From: Filosporella fistucella
Taxonomy: Eukaryota > Ascomycota > Leotiomycetes > Helotiales
DNA length: 64,000 bases
Direction of reading: 5' to 3'
Assembly (NCBI GenBank): GCA_030077755.1
Contig: JAQJZZ010000012.1
Coordinates: 1,364,001-1,428,000, forward strand
The position numbers and the translations under genes were made by a program. The notes under the pieces are model-generated. The model worked only from the letters and a program-made list of their open reading frames with translations, had not been told where the DNA came from and made no database searches. Shown here piece by piece: positions 37,702 to 47,536 of this stretch; the stretch's first letter is position 1, and the number at the start of each line of letters is the position of its first letter.

Positions 37702-38811
37702 TTAGTACTTGGTAAAGAGTCCATTTGCATTAATAACCGCCTGGCACCTGTCTGGCATACTTCTAATTAATGCCTCAAACTCAAATTGTCCTACCGTCTC
37801 CCACGCCTCCTTCACAGCCCCCCTTAAAGCGTTATATGACATATTCTCAGGGTAATTATCTTGCAAGTAATTCTTCATAATATGCCATACTCTCTCTATT
37901 GGATTTAAGTCAGGAGAGTAAGGTGGCCAGAAGATTACTTCAATTCCACGCTCTAATAAGTCTTGTCTTGTATCTCCTGCAGCGTGTCCGGGTGCTCCAT
38001 CTTGCATAAGCTTTAAGTATATACCTTCTCGTCTTTGAAGCTCGATATAACCGTGTATTATCGGTACCGTGTGTGCACAATAGCTGTCTTGATTAATAGT
38101 GCCCCAATCCTTCTCCCAAAAGAAGCCTGGCCCTTTTGTATACCCGTGAAAGCAACCCCAAAACATCCAACCCTTCTTTCTTTGGTGCTTCTCGACAATA
38201 CAAGTCGGATCCCACTCCTCGCCTGCTCTACGCGTTACCCAAGTCCTTGTATGCCTTCCGCCAGTAATCCAAGTCTCGTCTGTCCAAAGAATCTCAAACC
38301 ATTGTGCCATTGTCCACTCGACGTGTTCTAAAGCCCACGCAAGGCGTAATTGTCGGTTTTTCTCTGAGATCGGTGGCTTTCGCATTGCTAGACGGCGGTG
38401 AAAGCCTTCGCGGAGTAAAGCAGACCGAATAGCTTGCTTCTTTACTCCAAAATCGAGTACTTCTGCAAGTTGTGCAAAAGACATCCGCCGGTTCTTCGTA
38501 GACGCGCAAACAAACTCGACAAGTTCTTCGATTTGAGCTTGAGTAAGCACTGGTGGCCGGCCAGAACGCTTTTGCGGAGTTGCCTTATTACAAGCAGTCC
38601 CTATTTGTCGAATAGAGAAGCCCTTAAACTTCTGGATCTGGCCATAGGACCAGCCAATCGAGTGTAAAAGCTGGCAATCGCGTCTTTGATCACGAGTAAG
38701 CTCTGGTGCCTTGGGCCGGCGGATTGGAGGGTGAGGAATAGGCCCTATAGGTGTATGCGGGCGCTCAGGAGAGCTTTGCGGATTGAGTACGAGGCCTAAG
38801 AAGTCTGACAT
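37702..38811 (-). CDS. Tc1/mariner transposase (DD34E)
   Basis: Cut-and-paste transposase, 369 residues from ATG 38811 (a TTG two codons earlier extends the frame but is unlikely). The N-terminal half holds the DNA-binding helix-turn-helix pair: LTRDQRRDCQLLHSIGWSYGQIQKF, then the GRPPVLTQAQ linker resembling the GRPR motif, then a second HTH. The catalytic triad is visible: Asp in LWTDETW, Asp in LMQDGAPGH, and Glu in PDLNPIERVW. There are 34 residues between the second Asp and the Glu (DD34E, Tc1 family). WPPYSPDLNPIE is the classic tail motif. No stop or frameshift is seen, so activity is plausible. It has its own upstream space inside the element (38812-38916) for a promoter. Antisense to the host gene. 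Confidence 0.96.
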   Translation of the reverse strand: MSDFLGLVLNPQSSPERPHTPIGPIPHPPIRRPKAPELTRDQRRDCQLLHSIGWSYGQIQKFKGFSIRQIGTACNKATPQKRSGRPPVLTQAQIEELVEFVCASTKNRRMSFAQLAEVLDFGVKKQAIRSALLREGFHRRLAMRKPPISEKNRQLRLAWALEHVEWTMAQWFEILWTDETWITGGRHTRTWVTRRAGEEWDPTCIVEKHQRKKGWMFWGCFHGYTKGPGFFWEKDWGTINQDSYCAHTVPIIHGYIELQRREGIYLKLMQDGAPGHAAGDTRQDLLERGIEVIFWPPYSPDLNPIERVWHIMKNYLQDNYPENMSYNALRGAVKEAWETVGQFEFEALIRSMPDRCQAVINANGLFTKY

Positions 38812-38916
38812 TGTCAATTAGGTGGAATAGAAGCTTCAAAATAGCCTAAAGCACGCGTAGTGAGTATAAAATCTATGGTGTTTTGATGCTTTTGAGCTGC
38901 TAACGCGCTGCTACTC

Positions 38917-38990
38917 TATTAGGCTTAAGGTGCTGGGCCAGGGTGGCCCCCTTGCTAGCGCTATTACTTTACTTATGGGCTGTACCTCCG
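38917..38990. repeat. right terminal inverted repeat, 74 bp
   Basis: Perfect inverted copy of 37574-37647, ending CCTCCG before TA at 38991. Confidence 0.97.
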
Positions 38991-40680
38991 TACTCGAGTA
39001 ACACGATCCGGAAGAAAGCTCACGTATCGTCTTTCCGTCATTCAACAGCCAGAGCGTGCCAGAGCATGTGGTTCAGGAGCAAAATGTAGGTTGCAATCGT
39101 CACAACTTTTGCCAGCATTCTAATCGTCCCCAGCATCTGCCGACCGAAGACCAGTCGACCCTCCTCCAGTTGTAGAACTTCGAATTTTTGAGGGTGAAGG
39201 AAAGGATTCCGAAGATGTGACATTTTCATACGCTGCCAACTTCTTCCTCTTTGCCACGCTCGAGGTCGCACGTCCAATGGCTCATATTCGTGGTCAAGCA
39301 CCGGCACCGGCTCCAGTGGTTCCAGTTCTGACAGGAATGCCCGTGTCCGGAATGGCATATTTGGATCGTCCAACCGAGGCCGGTTATTTCATCTTTCCTG
39401 ATCTTTCAGTTCGTCATGAAGGCCAATATCGCCTCAGCTTCAACCTGTACGAGGAGACCAAGAATCCCAAGGAGGACGGAGACCTAGAGTCGCCAAGAGA
39501 TAAGAAGATGCCCGGAGAACCAGAGAACCACGACGCCTCATTCGACTGGCGATTGGAGGTCAAATCTGCCTCGTTCTTAGTGTACAGTGCGAAGAAGTTC
39601 CCAGGTTTGGCAGAAAGTACTTCTCTCAGTCGCACCGTCGCTGAGCAGGGTTGCCGTGTCCGAATTCGTCGTGATGTTCGTATGAGAAGACGAGAGGAGG
39701 GCAAGACCGCTGGTGATTTTGAGGAACAACAACAACAGGATGAATATGCTCGCGTTGGCCGCAATCCCGAACAGGATCCATATCACGAAAGGTCTCGCTC
39801 AAATAGTGCTACAAGTGTTGGCCACCGAGGTGCTCCATACCCAGGAGACAATCGTGAAAGCTACATATCTCCTTCACCAGTCGGAGGCCAACCTGCACCA
39901 CATGGAGGCAACCTCAACTTCAACGACAATTTCAATCAGCAACAGAATCAATATCCTGCACCACCTCAGTTTGTTCAACCAGGACAACACTCTTACCCAC
40001 CACCATCAAACAATTTCCCACCAGCTCCTCCTCAATATCGACCCGCTCCACAGCAACCTCAACCCGCATACAACTATGATAGACAATATGCTCAACCCGC
40101 TCAGTCGTCTCCTCATCAACCCTATCCTCAACGAGAGCATCGTGAGTTTGAACAAGATTATCGCAGATCTTCCGTTGCTACAGGATATTCTCCTCCATTA
40201 CCACTTCCTCCACCACAATCAACTGCATTCCCTGCCGTTGATAGTAGACCACAATTTAATAGCGGTTTCCGCAGTCCTGCACCACAATTGGCACCACTCA
40301 AGATACTTGAAACCAAGTATCCAGGAATCCCTTCCCCAGCTGGTCCTCCTTCATCTGTCGGCCGCAGTGCTCCAATGTTGCATAGTCCGACATATGATCG
40401 CATTGGATCGCGTTCAAGTATATCTATCCCACTTGTTGCAGCACCTATTCCTGCTCAGCTGGAACCAATTCGAAGTGGTAATAAGAGACCATTTGATCGT
40501 TCGAATGCTTTCGATTCATCCTCAGCATCACAACCTTTGTATGATGGCATGCGTCCAAACAGCTCGAAAGAAGACGATTATCAGAACGACACAGAAGAAT
40601 CTGACGAACCTCAGGCGTTGATCTACAAGCGTGCAGGTGGTGAATTACAGTCTCGTGCACCGGCTTGTGCCTCTGGATAG

Positions 40681-42818
40681 AGTATGTGAAGCATGGGAAA
40701 CTCTCAGAGTGATTCGGCGTTGGTTTTTGCTGGGTTGTTTGTGCTATACCAAGGGCGTTTATGGGACCTGATTATTTTGACTTCACTGTACCGTCAACGA
40801 CCTACACTTGCATTACGAATTTGTCACTTGACACCACACGACTTTGCACAAAGAAACACGACCTTTTTCATTTTTTTTTCACGTCATCCAGGACATGATC
40901 CGGATCTCTCACCTTACACTACACATCTCAGTTAAAAGCACACACTTTGCACCCCTCTGGATTACTTAGACTCTTGGGTGGAAGCGCTACTTTGATTGAC
41001 TCACTTTCCTATGTTTATTGGGCTTTCGAGGGGAAGAAGGGTTATGATTTGATTGGGCTGTTGGAAGAGCCGGGAACCATTCTGTAATTTAGGAATATGT
41101 TGGAATGGGATGGTATCAGATAACATGGGTGTGCTTGTTGGATATGAATGTATGGATCATTGATATGGTTTTTTTTTGTGCAAGTGATTTGAGTGAGAAG
41201 TGATCTGAATATGATGTTTAGTAAGCTTGAGGTTAATTGAGTGCCATTGCTTTGAGGACTATTCATCAAAATAGCAGCTGCTGAGCAAAGAAATCTATAC
41301 CCCTACACTCGGAACGTCAGAAGAGGGGGATAGTAACCTATGGAGTAATCTCACCTCTGATATCCAGCCAGCAAAGGATCCAATCATCAGACCTTGGATA
41401 TAAGCAATCACTTGAAACATGTAGTATGATTTCTGAATCTGGAGAGGTTTATAGATTGGTAATAAGATGGTACTTATTCCTGTTGAATGATGAGAGTTTT
41501 GGAATGAGAGAATTGTAATGTTTTGAGGAGAGACTTGAGATGAGGATAGGTAAAGTACGGTAATGTGGGGGTTTTTGGAGTAGATGTTTGAGTAGAGATT
41601 TGAGATTAGATGATTCTTTCAAGGAGGGTTGGAATGGGTTATGGGGTGCGATGAGGATAGTTTAGCCTTTTTCGAGATGAGGGGCTAAGGGGAGTGGTTG
41701 ATTTATAGAGGTATTATTATTGAGTAGGAAGGTGACCTCGAAAGAGTTGTGTTTTGGTAGAGGTGTTATGTTTTGAGTACCTTAGGTGAGTAGGGAGTAA
41801 GGACTTTGAGAGAATGATGATTCTGTGAAGTCATTGTGTTGGGTGAAAATGAATGGATGAAAAATAGGATGATAGGATGGAGAGGGGTGATCTAGGGGGA
41901 ATTCTTGTTATTGATATTATATATACACTCCTCGGGTCGATTTCTGAGGGTTTTAGAGAGGTTAGAAGTAGGTTGTGGAATAGGATTGTATGTTTTCTGT
42001 GAGTAGAGAGCTTCGAGAGGTGATCAAAATACGAGTTGTTGATTTTCGGAAATAAAATCGAATTAAATAATTCAGTATTTAGAGGACTATTTTTGCCTGC
42101 TCCCTTTTCTTTCTCAGCGGCAAGATATCCAAAGCCTTACTAACTAGCTATATATCATCAACGAACCTAGAATACTAGAAATGACATATTTCATAATTAC
42201 ATTTCAAGACAATGAAATCATACAATAATCTTCTATTGTAAGATCTTACTTCCGGACATATCCCCTCTCCTATCAACCCCAGCCTCGAGCATTGACCCGA
42301 AAATAGCCATTTACCGCATGGCTAATTTAAACTTAGCGAGAGTGAGATTGAGCGCCAGTCAGCCAGTCCAGCGCCTTGTTGTTCCCCTCACACTAGACAC
42401 TGGACCTGACAACTCACACCAGGCACGCGTCAGGAAACAAAGACCGCTCGTCACTGTTGTCTCACTACCGTGCATTGCAGCTAAACGCACGAGAAAGGAG
42501 CTCTTGCACCACGCAAGATTAAAATTAATACGAACCTGCCTCTTAATTTTGTTTTAATTTTCCTGAACTTCTTTCCTCTCGAGTGAATTTTAGATTTGAT
42601 CTTTGCTTCGGCTTGAGTTTGGCTTCGGTTTGTTTTCGAAGGTGGTTTCTCGTTTGTTTTTGTTTTTGTTTGTGGTTTGGGGAAGGCTAGGACGAGGCTG
42701 TGAGTTAGGTTTTGGGGGTGTCAACAAGAACCTTTTTTGGGTTCTGGAACGAACCGAATAAACAAACAACGAGGGGTCAAAGCTAAATTCTGAGACTTTC
42801 GCGGAGAAGAGTCGCAGA
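40681..42818. other. intergenic region between veA and the disordered nuclear-type protein gene
   Basis: 3' flank of veA, then about 1.9 kb AT/G-rich DNA with no credible gene. A C/A-rich stretch at 42360-42500 has a 79-codon frame with no features. The last 250 bases (T-rich, then purine-rich) look like promoter/5' leader of the next gene. Confidence 0.45.
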
Positions 42819-45374
42819 ATGTCGACGGTACGACAGGTATGTTTTAGGGAATTTCTAGAGCGTGGTGTTTTCTTTGTTTACTTGCAGATGTAAACATTAC
42901 AGTGATGATGCTAATCTTATTTACAGCACACTCGAGATAGATCGAGAGCTCCGTCTTTCGATGAGCACCAAGAGATAAATACGAATGCGCATGCGCAATA
43001 TGCGGGCAGTAAGAGATTATTCAGTAATCGCTTCTCGAGACAGGTAGATGATTACGAGGACGACAACGACGAAAATGAGGGCAGGAATCAGGAACGACAT
43101 TCAGAGAAACGCCCACGAAATGCAGATTGGCCTCTCCAGAATACCAGTCCTGCAAGCACAACCTCAAATAGGCAACCCCTTCAACACCGCAATGGCCAAA
43201 ATTCTCCTTCCAACCGCAGATCGAGAGCGTCTTCTCAGCGCCCATCCAGGTTCATTGAGGGTAGCATGAATGATAGGGTCAGCAAGAAACCACCAACTAC
43301 CTATCTTGAAGGCGAGGAATTCGATGCCGGAGTTGAAAATGAGGGACGTCGCGGTAGAAAGATGGCGCGTAATTCGAAATTTGGACATCGTCGTGGGGGC
43401 TCAGTTACTGCTTCTACGGAACGCTCTGATAACCGCAACTCCATCTTCCGATTTGGAAAATCGATCGCTGCTTCTTTCAATCCTTCGAATTGGAAAATCT
43501 GGTCCAAGGGACAACAGGTAGAAGAGGACGAGGAGACGGCGCATTTGAGATTGTTGAGAGAGAGGAAGGAGAAAGCTGAGAGAATTTACATGGAGCTGAA
43601 GGAGAGTGGACGTTTTCGAGAATCGCCGTTTGGAGTGACAGAGTATGAATCTCTTAGTCCTACGAGGGTTCATGTAAAACATGATTCGGGTATCGATTTC
43701 AATGAACACGAGCTTGGTGGTAGGAGAAGTCGGGATACTTCGAGAGAGGAGAAAAGAATGGGAAGAGTGTTTTTGGAACCACCGAAGCTGTCGAATACTC
43801 AACGCGATGATAGCCCTGTCTCCAATGTCTCCACATCGGTCAGCCAGTCCAATGTCTCGGCTACCTCTTCACCCAGCAAAACTGGATTTCACTTCAAGAA
43901 ACATTCTCTATCGAATCTGAAGAAATCTTTTGGCAGTGTCAGCAATCTGGACTTGTCGAACAATGGCGAGCCTCACCATCAAGCACGACGCGTCCCGTCG
44001 AGAAAGGATTTACATAAGCAGCAGAAATTGGTGAAGAGAGTTAGTGATTTGGAGGGAAAACTTGAGGCAGCACGTCGTCAATTGAATGAGTCGTACAGAG
44101 AGTCGATGCCACCACTTCCAATTCCAACTCAGCCAGTTCAGCCATCTGAGAGGATCGGCAGATCTCGTTTTGTGCCAGGTGCTCTACCTTCTTTGCTTTC
44201 TGAGCGTCTTCTGAGTGATTACGTTAATTCAGAGGAAGATGGTAGTGAGACTGATGTGGCAAGTGATATTGGAAAGGCTATCACTTCGAGCGCGAAGAAG
44301 TCGAAATATCAACCACGGATTGAGGCTGAGATGAATGCTGGACGTAGAGGAAGTTCGGTAGGAGCTCCATGGCTTGATAAACCATTGCCACCTCCAGGAT
44401 TTTCTTCTCCTCCTGATGAAGATCAGGTCTTGCCAAGTATTGAGACTCAATCAATCGTTGAATCGATCTCAAATCGGGATGATGAGGTGGAAAAAAATAC
44501 CGTTGTCAGTGAAACCTCAGCAACATCATCGCAATGGGCGGATCCAGACGACACTGATTATCGGGAATCTGATAACGAGAGTACGCCAAAGCCTGCGAGA
44601 AAGGCAGCAGCCAAGGTCACCAAATCGACACCTCAAAAGCTTCAGAGTCAGCCTCCAAGTCGCAAGAGAAAGAGTAGTGTCTACAGACCTTCTGAATCAG
44701 AATCTGAGGTTTCTGATGGCACCAGTCTCGTTCGACCAACTACGAGAGCTCCAAAATCCACCATCACTCTCACAAGGGCTAATAGACCTCCTCGAAAGCT
44801 GGTCAAGATATCTCAGTCTGAAGAGTCGTCTGCCAAAAACTCACCAGCCACTCCAAATACTCGTCCATCTAGCTCTCAGAGCAGTGCTCGAGCATCTTCA
44901 GTCACACCTAAAGCTTCTAACAACTCAGGCAGTCTTAAAGCTGTTAAGCAGACTGTTACTAGCCCACCTCCATCTGGACGTCTGATGAAGAGTGCTATCC
45001 CTCCTCTAGCACCAGGTAGACAGCAATCTATGTCACCTCCTCCATCATCCGCCACTTTCGCTGGTGTTGAACCTGCCGGCTCTCCTCCTGTTCCTGTCTT
45101 TGCTCCAGCCAAATACCCAGAACCAGCATATACTGCCGATCCAACCACAGATGATATTCCTCCTATGCCGAAGATGCCAGAGAGTATCAAGTTGCTCACT
45201 GGAGAGGTTATCAGAACTACCGCAAGCACATTTGTGCATACCTCGTCTGCTGAAGCGAAGTTGAAAAAGGATAAAGCTGCTGAATTGAGGGAGAAGAGAG
45301 AGAATAAGGCTAGAGCAGAGGAACAGATGCCACAGCCGAAGAAATCTTTCGAGTGGCCTGAGGATGTCTTTTAA
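42819..45374 (+). CDS. large disordered basic protein, probably nuclear (often annotated nuclear RNA-binding protein in fungi)
   Basis: Two exons: 42819-42836 and 42927-45374 (intron 90 nt), 821 residues, starting MSTVRQ. Composition is dominated by Ser, Pro, Arg, Lys, Glu, Thr; almost no hydrophobic core. Visible features: a basic patch GRRGRKMARNSKFGHRRGG near residue 135, a helical charged stretch HLRLLRERKEKAERIYMELKESGRF (about 195-220), a short coiled coil KQQKLVKRVSDLEGKLEAARRQL (about 370-392), a basic KPARKAAAKVTKSTP/PPSRKRKSS region resembling nuclear-localisation signals, and a C-terminal helix KLKKDKAAELREKRENKARAEEQ ending FEWPEDVF. Relatives in ascomycetes are, as I recall, labelled nuclear RNA-binding protein; no classical RRM or KH motif is visible, so I do not assign activity. 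The short first exon is inferred from frame and good splice sites. Confidence 0.7.
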
Positions 45375-45990
45375 GCAGCTGCTTTATGAGATATGTTCTC
45401 TCTGGCTGTTGCTCTTCTACTTGGTATGAAGGAAGACGACAAATGAGCATCTACATTTACGATCATACGAGAATGCCATCACTCAACCAATGAAAAATGA
45501 ATAATACTGTAACGAATTACGATCTCACTCTTCTCACTTCTTTTCATGCACGAAGCATATGCATCACGAATTCACGGTCAATGCACGGATATGCTTTCCA
45601 TATACATCACAGACCATACGCATCATGAACTACGAGTTACGGAATGCAAATTGCGATTTACATCCTGCGGTAATATCATGACGACTCATGCTTTGCTTGC
45701 ATTTACGACTAAGCTGGATTTGTGTCCCATAAGCTCATGAATTCTGCATTTGCATCTGCGTCTCGCATCATGTCCATGAAATCAGCCTCAACCCCGACCC
45801 GATAATAGATTGACACTGGCCCGAAATTGAAATTGCATACACCATTCCATGACTTCTTTTCCACTTTTTCCCGTCTGGACCCGGACTCTGAACCCTGCAT
45901 CACGGCTTTGATTTCCTAGCCGATTACTTGAATTTCGTTGCATGGATAGCGAGCGAGCGAGCAAATCTGTGATGATGGGCATTTGAATAA

Positions 45991-46008
45991 TTTTTTTTTT
46001 TTTTTTTT
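45991..46008. repeat. poly-T run, 18 bases
   Basis: Eighteen T in a row between AATAA and GC. Confidence 0.9.
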
Positions 46009-46090
46009 GCTTTCGATTCATTTGGTTCTTTTGATTCATAGGGATGGATTGAGATGGTTCGACTCGATTCAGTTTTGGCATTGCGAATTG

Positions 46091-46128
46091 ATTTGCATTT
46101 CCATTTGCATCTGCATCTGCATCTGCAT
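46091..46128. repeat. ATTTGC/GCATCT hexamer microsatellite
   Basis: Hexamer repeat: ATTTGC-like units pass into (TGCATC)n, four copies near 46106-46128. Confidence 0.75.
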
Positions 46129-47536
46129 GAGCGTTTGCGTGCATTGCGAGTTGGGGATGAAGATGAGAAATTGAAATTGAAATCGAAGTGGGTTGGCTAT
46201 CCAGACTCCAGAGATAGAATTACAATGAGAATGAGAACAATGAAATCCCTTCTATCCTAATATGAATATTAAGCTTGTTTATTTTCTGGCGGTGAATGAT
46301 TAATGATCTACATAGATATCTACGAGTAAAAAAGTGAATACCAGGACAATCCTTCCTGGGTGTGTGTGATATATCATCCACAAGCACTACATGTAGAATG
46401 GGAAAAATATATTATGCTCCAAGAAATGTTCACATCTAGAAAAGAAGAGATATATCTCTTACATTCTCCTCCTCCCGTGTATATTCCCTTCCATCTCCTG
46501 TCCCCCCAAGAAACCTCACCCTCACTCCTCCTTCTCCTTCCCCCAAACTCCTCTACCCTCTCTATCCCCACCCCACTCCTCCAATATCCCACTACCAAAG
46601 CGACAGCGACAGCGACGTAGGAGCAGCACCGTCTATTATCTATTATCTATCACATCACATCCACACTCCTATTAAATATCTTCTTTCTCTTTCTTATTAA
46701 TAATAAACCCCGCTAATAAAGACTAGCACTCAAGATAATGAAGGATAGCAGAAGAATAACGAAATGCACTCTAGACGAGACAAGGCAGTTTATAGGAAGC
46801 TAGGTAAAGAAGTGTGTTATTCCTAGGAAACCTAATGGGAGGCTAGGAAGGCGTGTATCGGATGGTAGGTAGGTAGTTATCAAAGCAGTGAAATGCACTC
46901 CTGTGGTTTGAAGGAACATTGGAAACTGCTCTGCCGACATGGAACACACTCTATATGAGCCCTTAGGGCGGGTGCAGATGATGTTCCTGAACTGCTTGCT
47001 TTAGCCTAGACGTCCGTACCACTTTGGCCATATAGCTTTGGGAGACGAGAAGACTATTGTCACGATTGCTGAATTTACCAGAACAATCACAATCGTATCA
47101 GAGGAGCCAGATATTCATCAAGAATTTTCTCATTAAATTCCATTGTACGCTTCGCTTTCGCGCTCTACCTAGCTATATTGCGCTTGCTGTACTGTTGTTC
47201 CCTCTCTTTTCACCTTCCGCGTTTCTCTTCTCTCGTTTTCATCTCCGTCTTCCTCCCTGCATAGACCACAACACAATCAAAAATTACTCATGCAAGAGTC
47301 AAGAGGCCTACGCTAATACCCTATTGCGAGCAAGCCAAACAAGAAGCAAGCAAGCAGTCAGAACCTGAATTCCATTTCCTCCCTCCATACCCATAACATC
47401 CCACTCCAGCCACAGCCCATTCAATCATTCAAAATCCAAAAATCTCGAACACCTCTTTAATTCACAAGTAACAACGCCAGACTCTCAAACAAGAACAAAG
47501 CTAGCTAGCTGCAAACAAAAACACAATTTCGTTTCG

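Larger units (their letters stand above)
37574..38990 (-). mobile_element. Tc1/mariner-type DNA transposon, complete
   Basis: 1,417-bp element with 74-bp perfect terminal inverted repeats, a TA target duplication and one intact transposase gene on the minus strand. All parts needed for mobility are seen, so it may be autonomous. Perfect repeats and an open transposase frame argue for a recent insertion and against repeat-induced point mutation of this copy. It sits in codon 16 of veA, transposase antisense to veA. Confidence 0.97.
37528..40680 (+). pseudogene. veA: velvet regulator VeA, disrupted by a Tc1/mariner element
   Basis: VeA is the light-responsive core of the velvet complex (VeA-VelB-LaeA) that controls development and secondary metabolism, moving from cytosol to nucleus in the dark. 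Exons: 37528-37573, then the inserted element 37574-38990 plus duplicated TA 38991-38992, then 38993-39085, intron 39086-39133 (48 nt), and 39134-40680. Without element and one TA the frame is continuous, 561 residues. N-terminus: [16 protein letters not shown] (nuclear-localisation region) and [10 protein letters not shown]; the velvet domain runs to about residue 230 and includes RRPVDPPPVVELRI, FFLFATLE, FIFPDLSVRHEG and SLSRTVAEQGCRVRIRRDVRMRRR. The rest is Gln/Pro-rich and disordered, with an acidic EDDYQNDTEESDE stretch near the end. As it stands, translation from the ATG would read into the transposon and stop at 37698 after 56 codons, before the velvet domain. Confidence 0.93.
45375..47536. 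other. convergent intergenic region with simple repeats
   Basis: No gene. Contains an 18-T run (45991-46008), a (GCATCT)n-like repeat (46091-46128), a short (GACAGC)n at about 46600-46616 and C/T-rich DNA (46470-46590). Confidence 0.45.

Noticed and set aside
39713..40621. 302-codon plus-strand frame
   Set aside because: It overlaps veA in another frame, is made of His/Leu/Ile from the Gln/Pro-rich codons and has no family features: a shadow.
44374..44985. 203-codon plus-strand frame
   Set aside because: Shadow of the disordered nuclear-type protein in a different frame.
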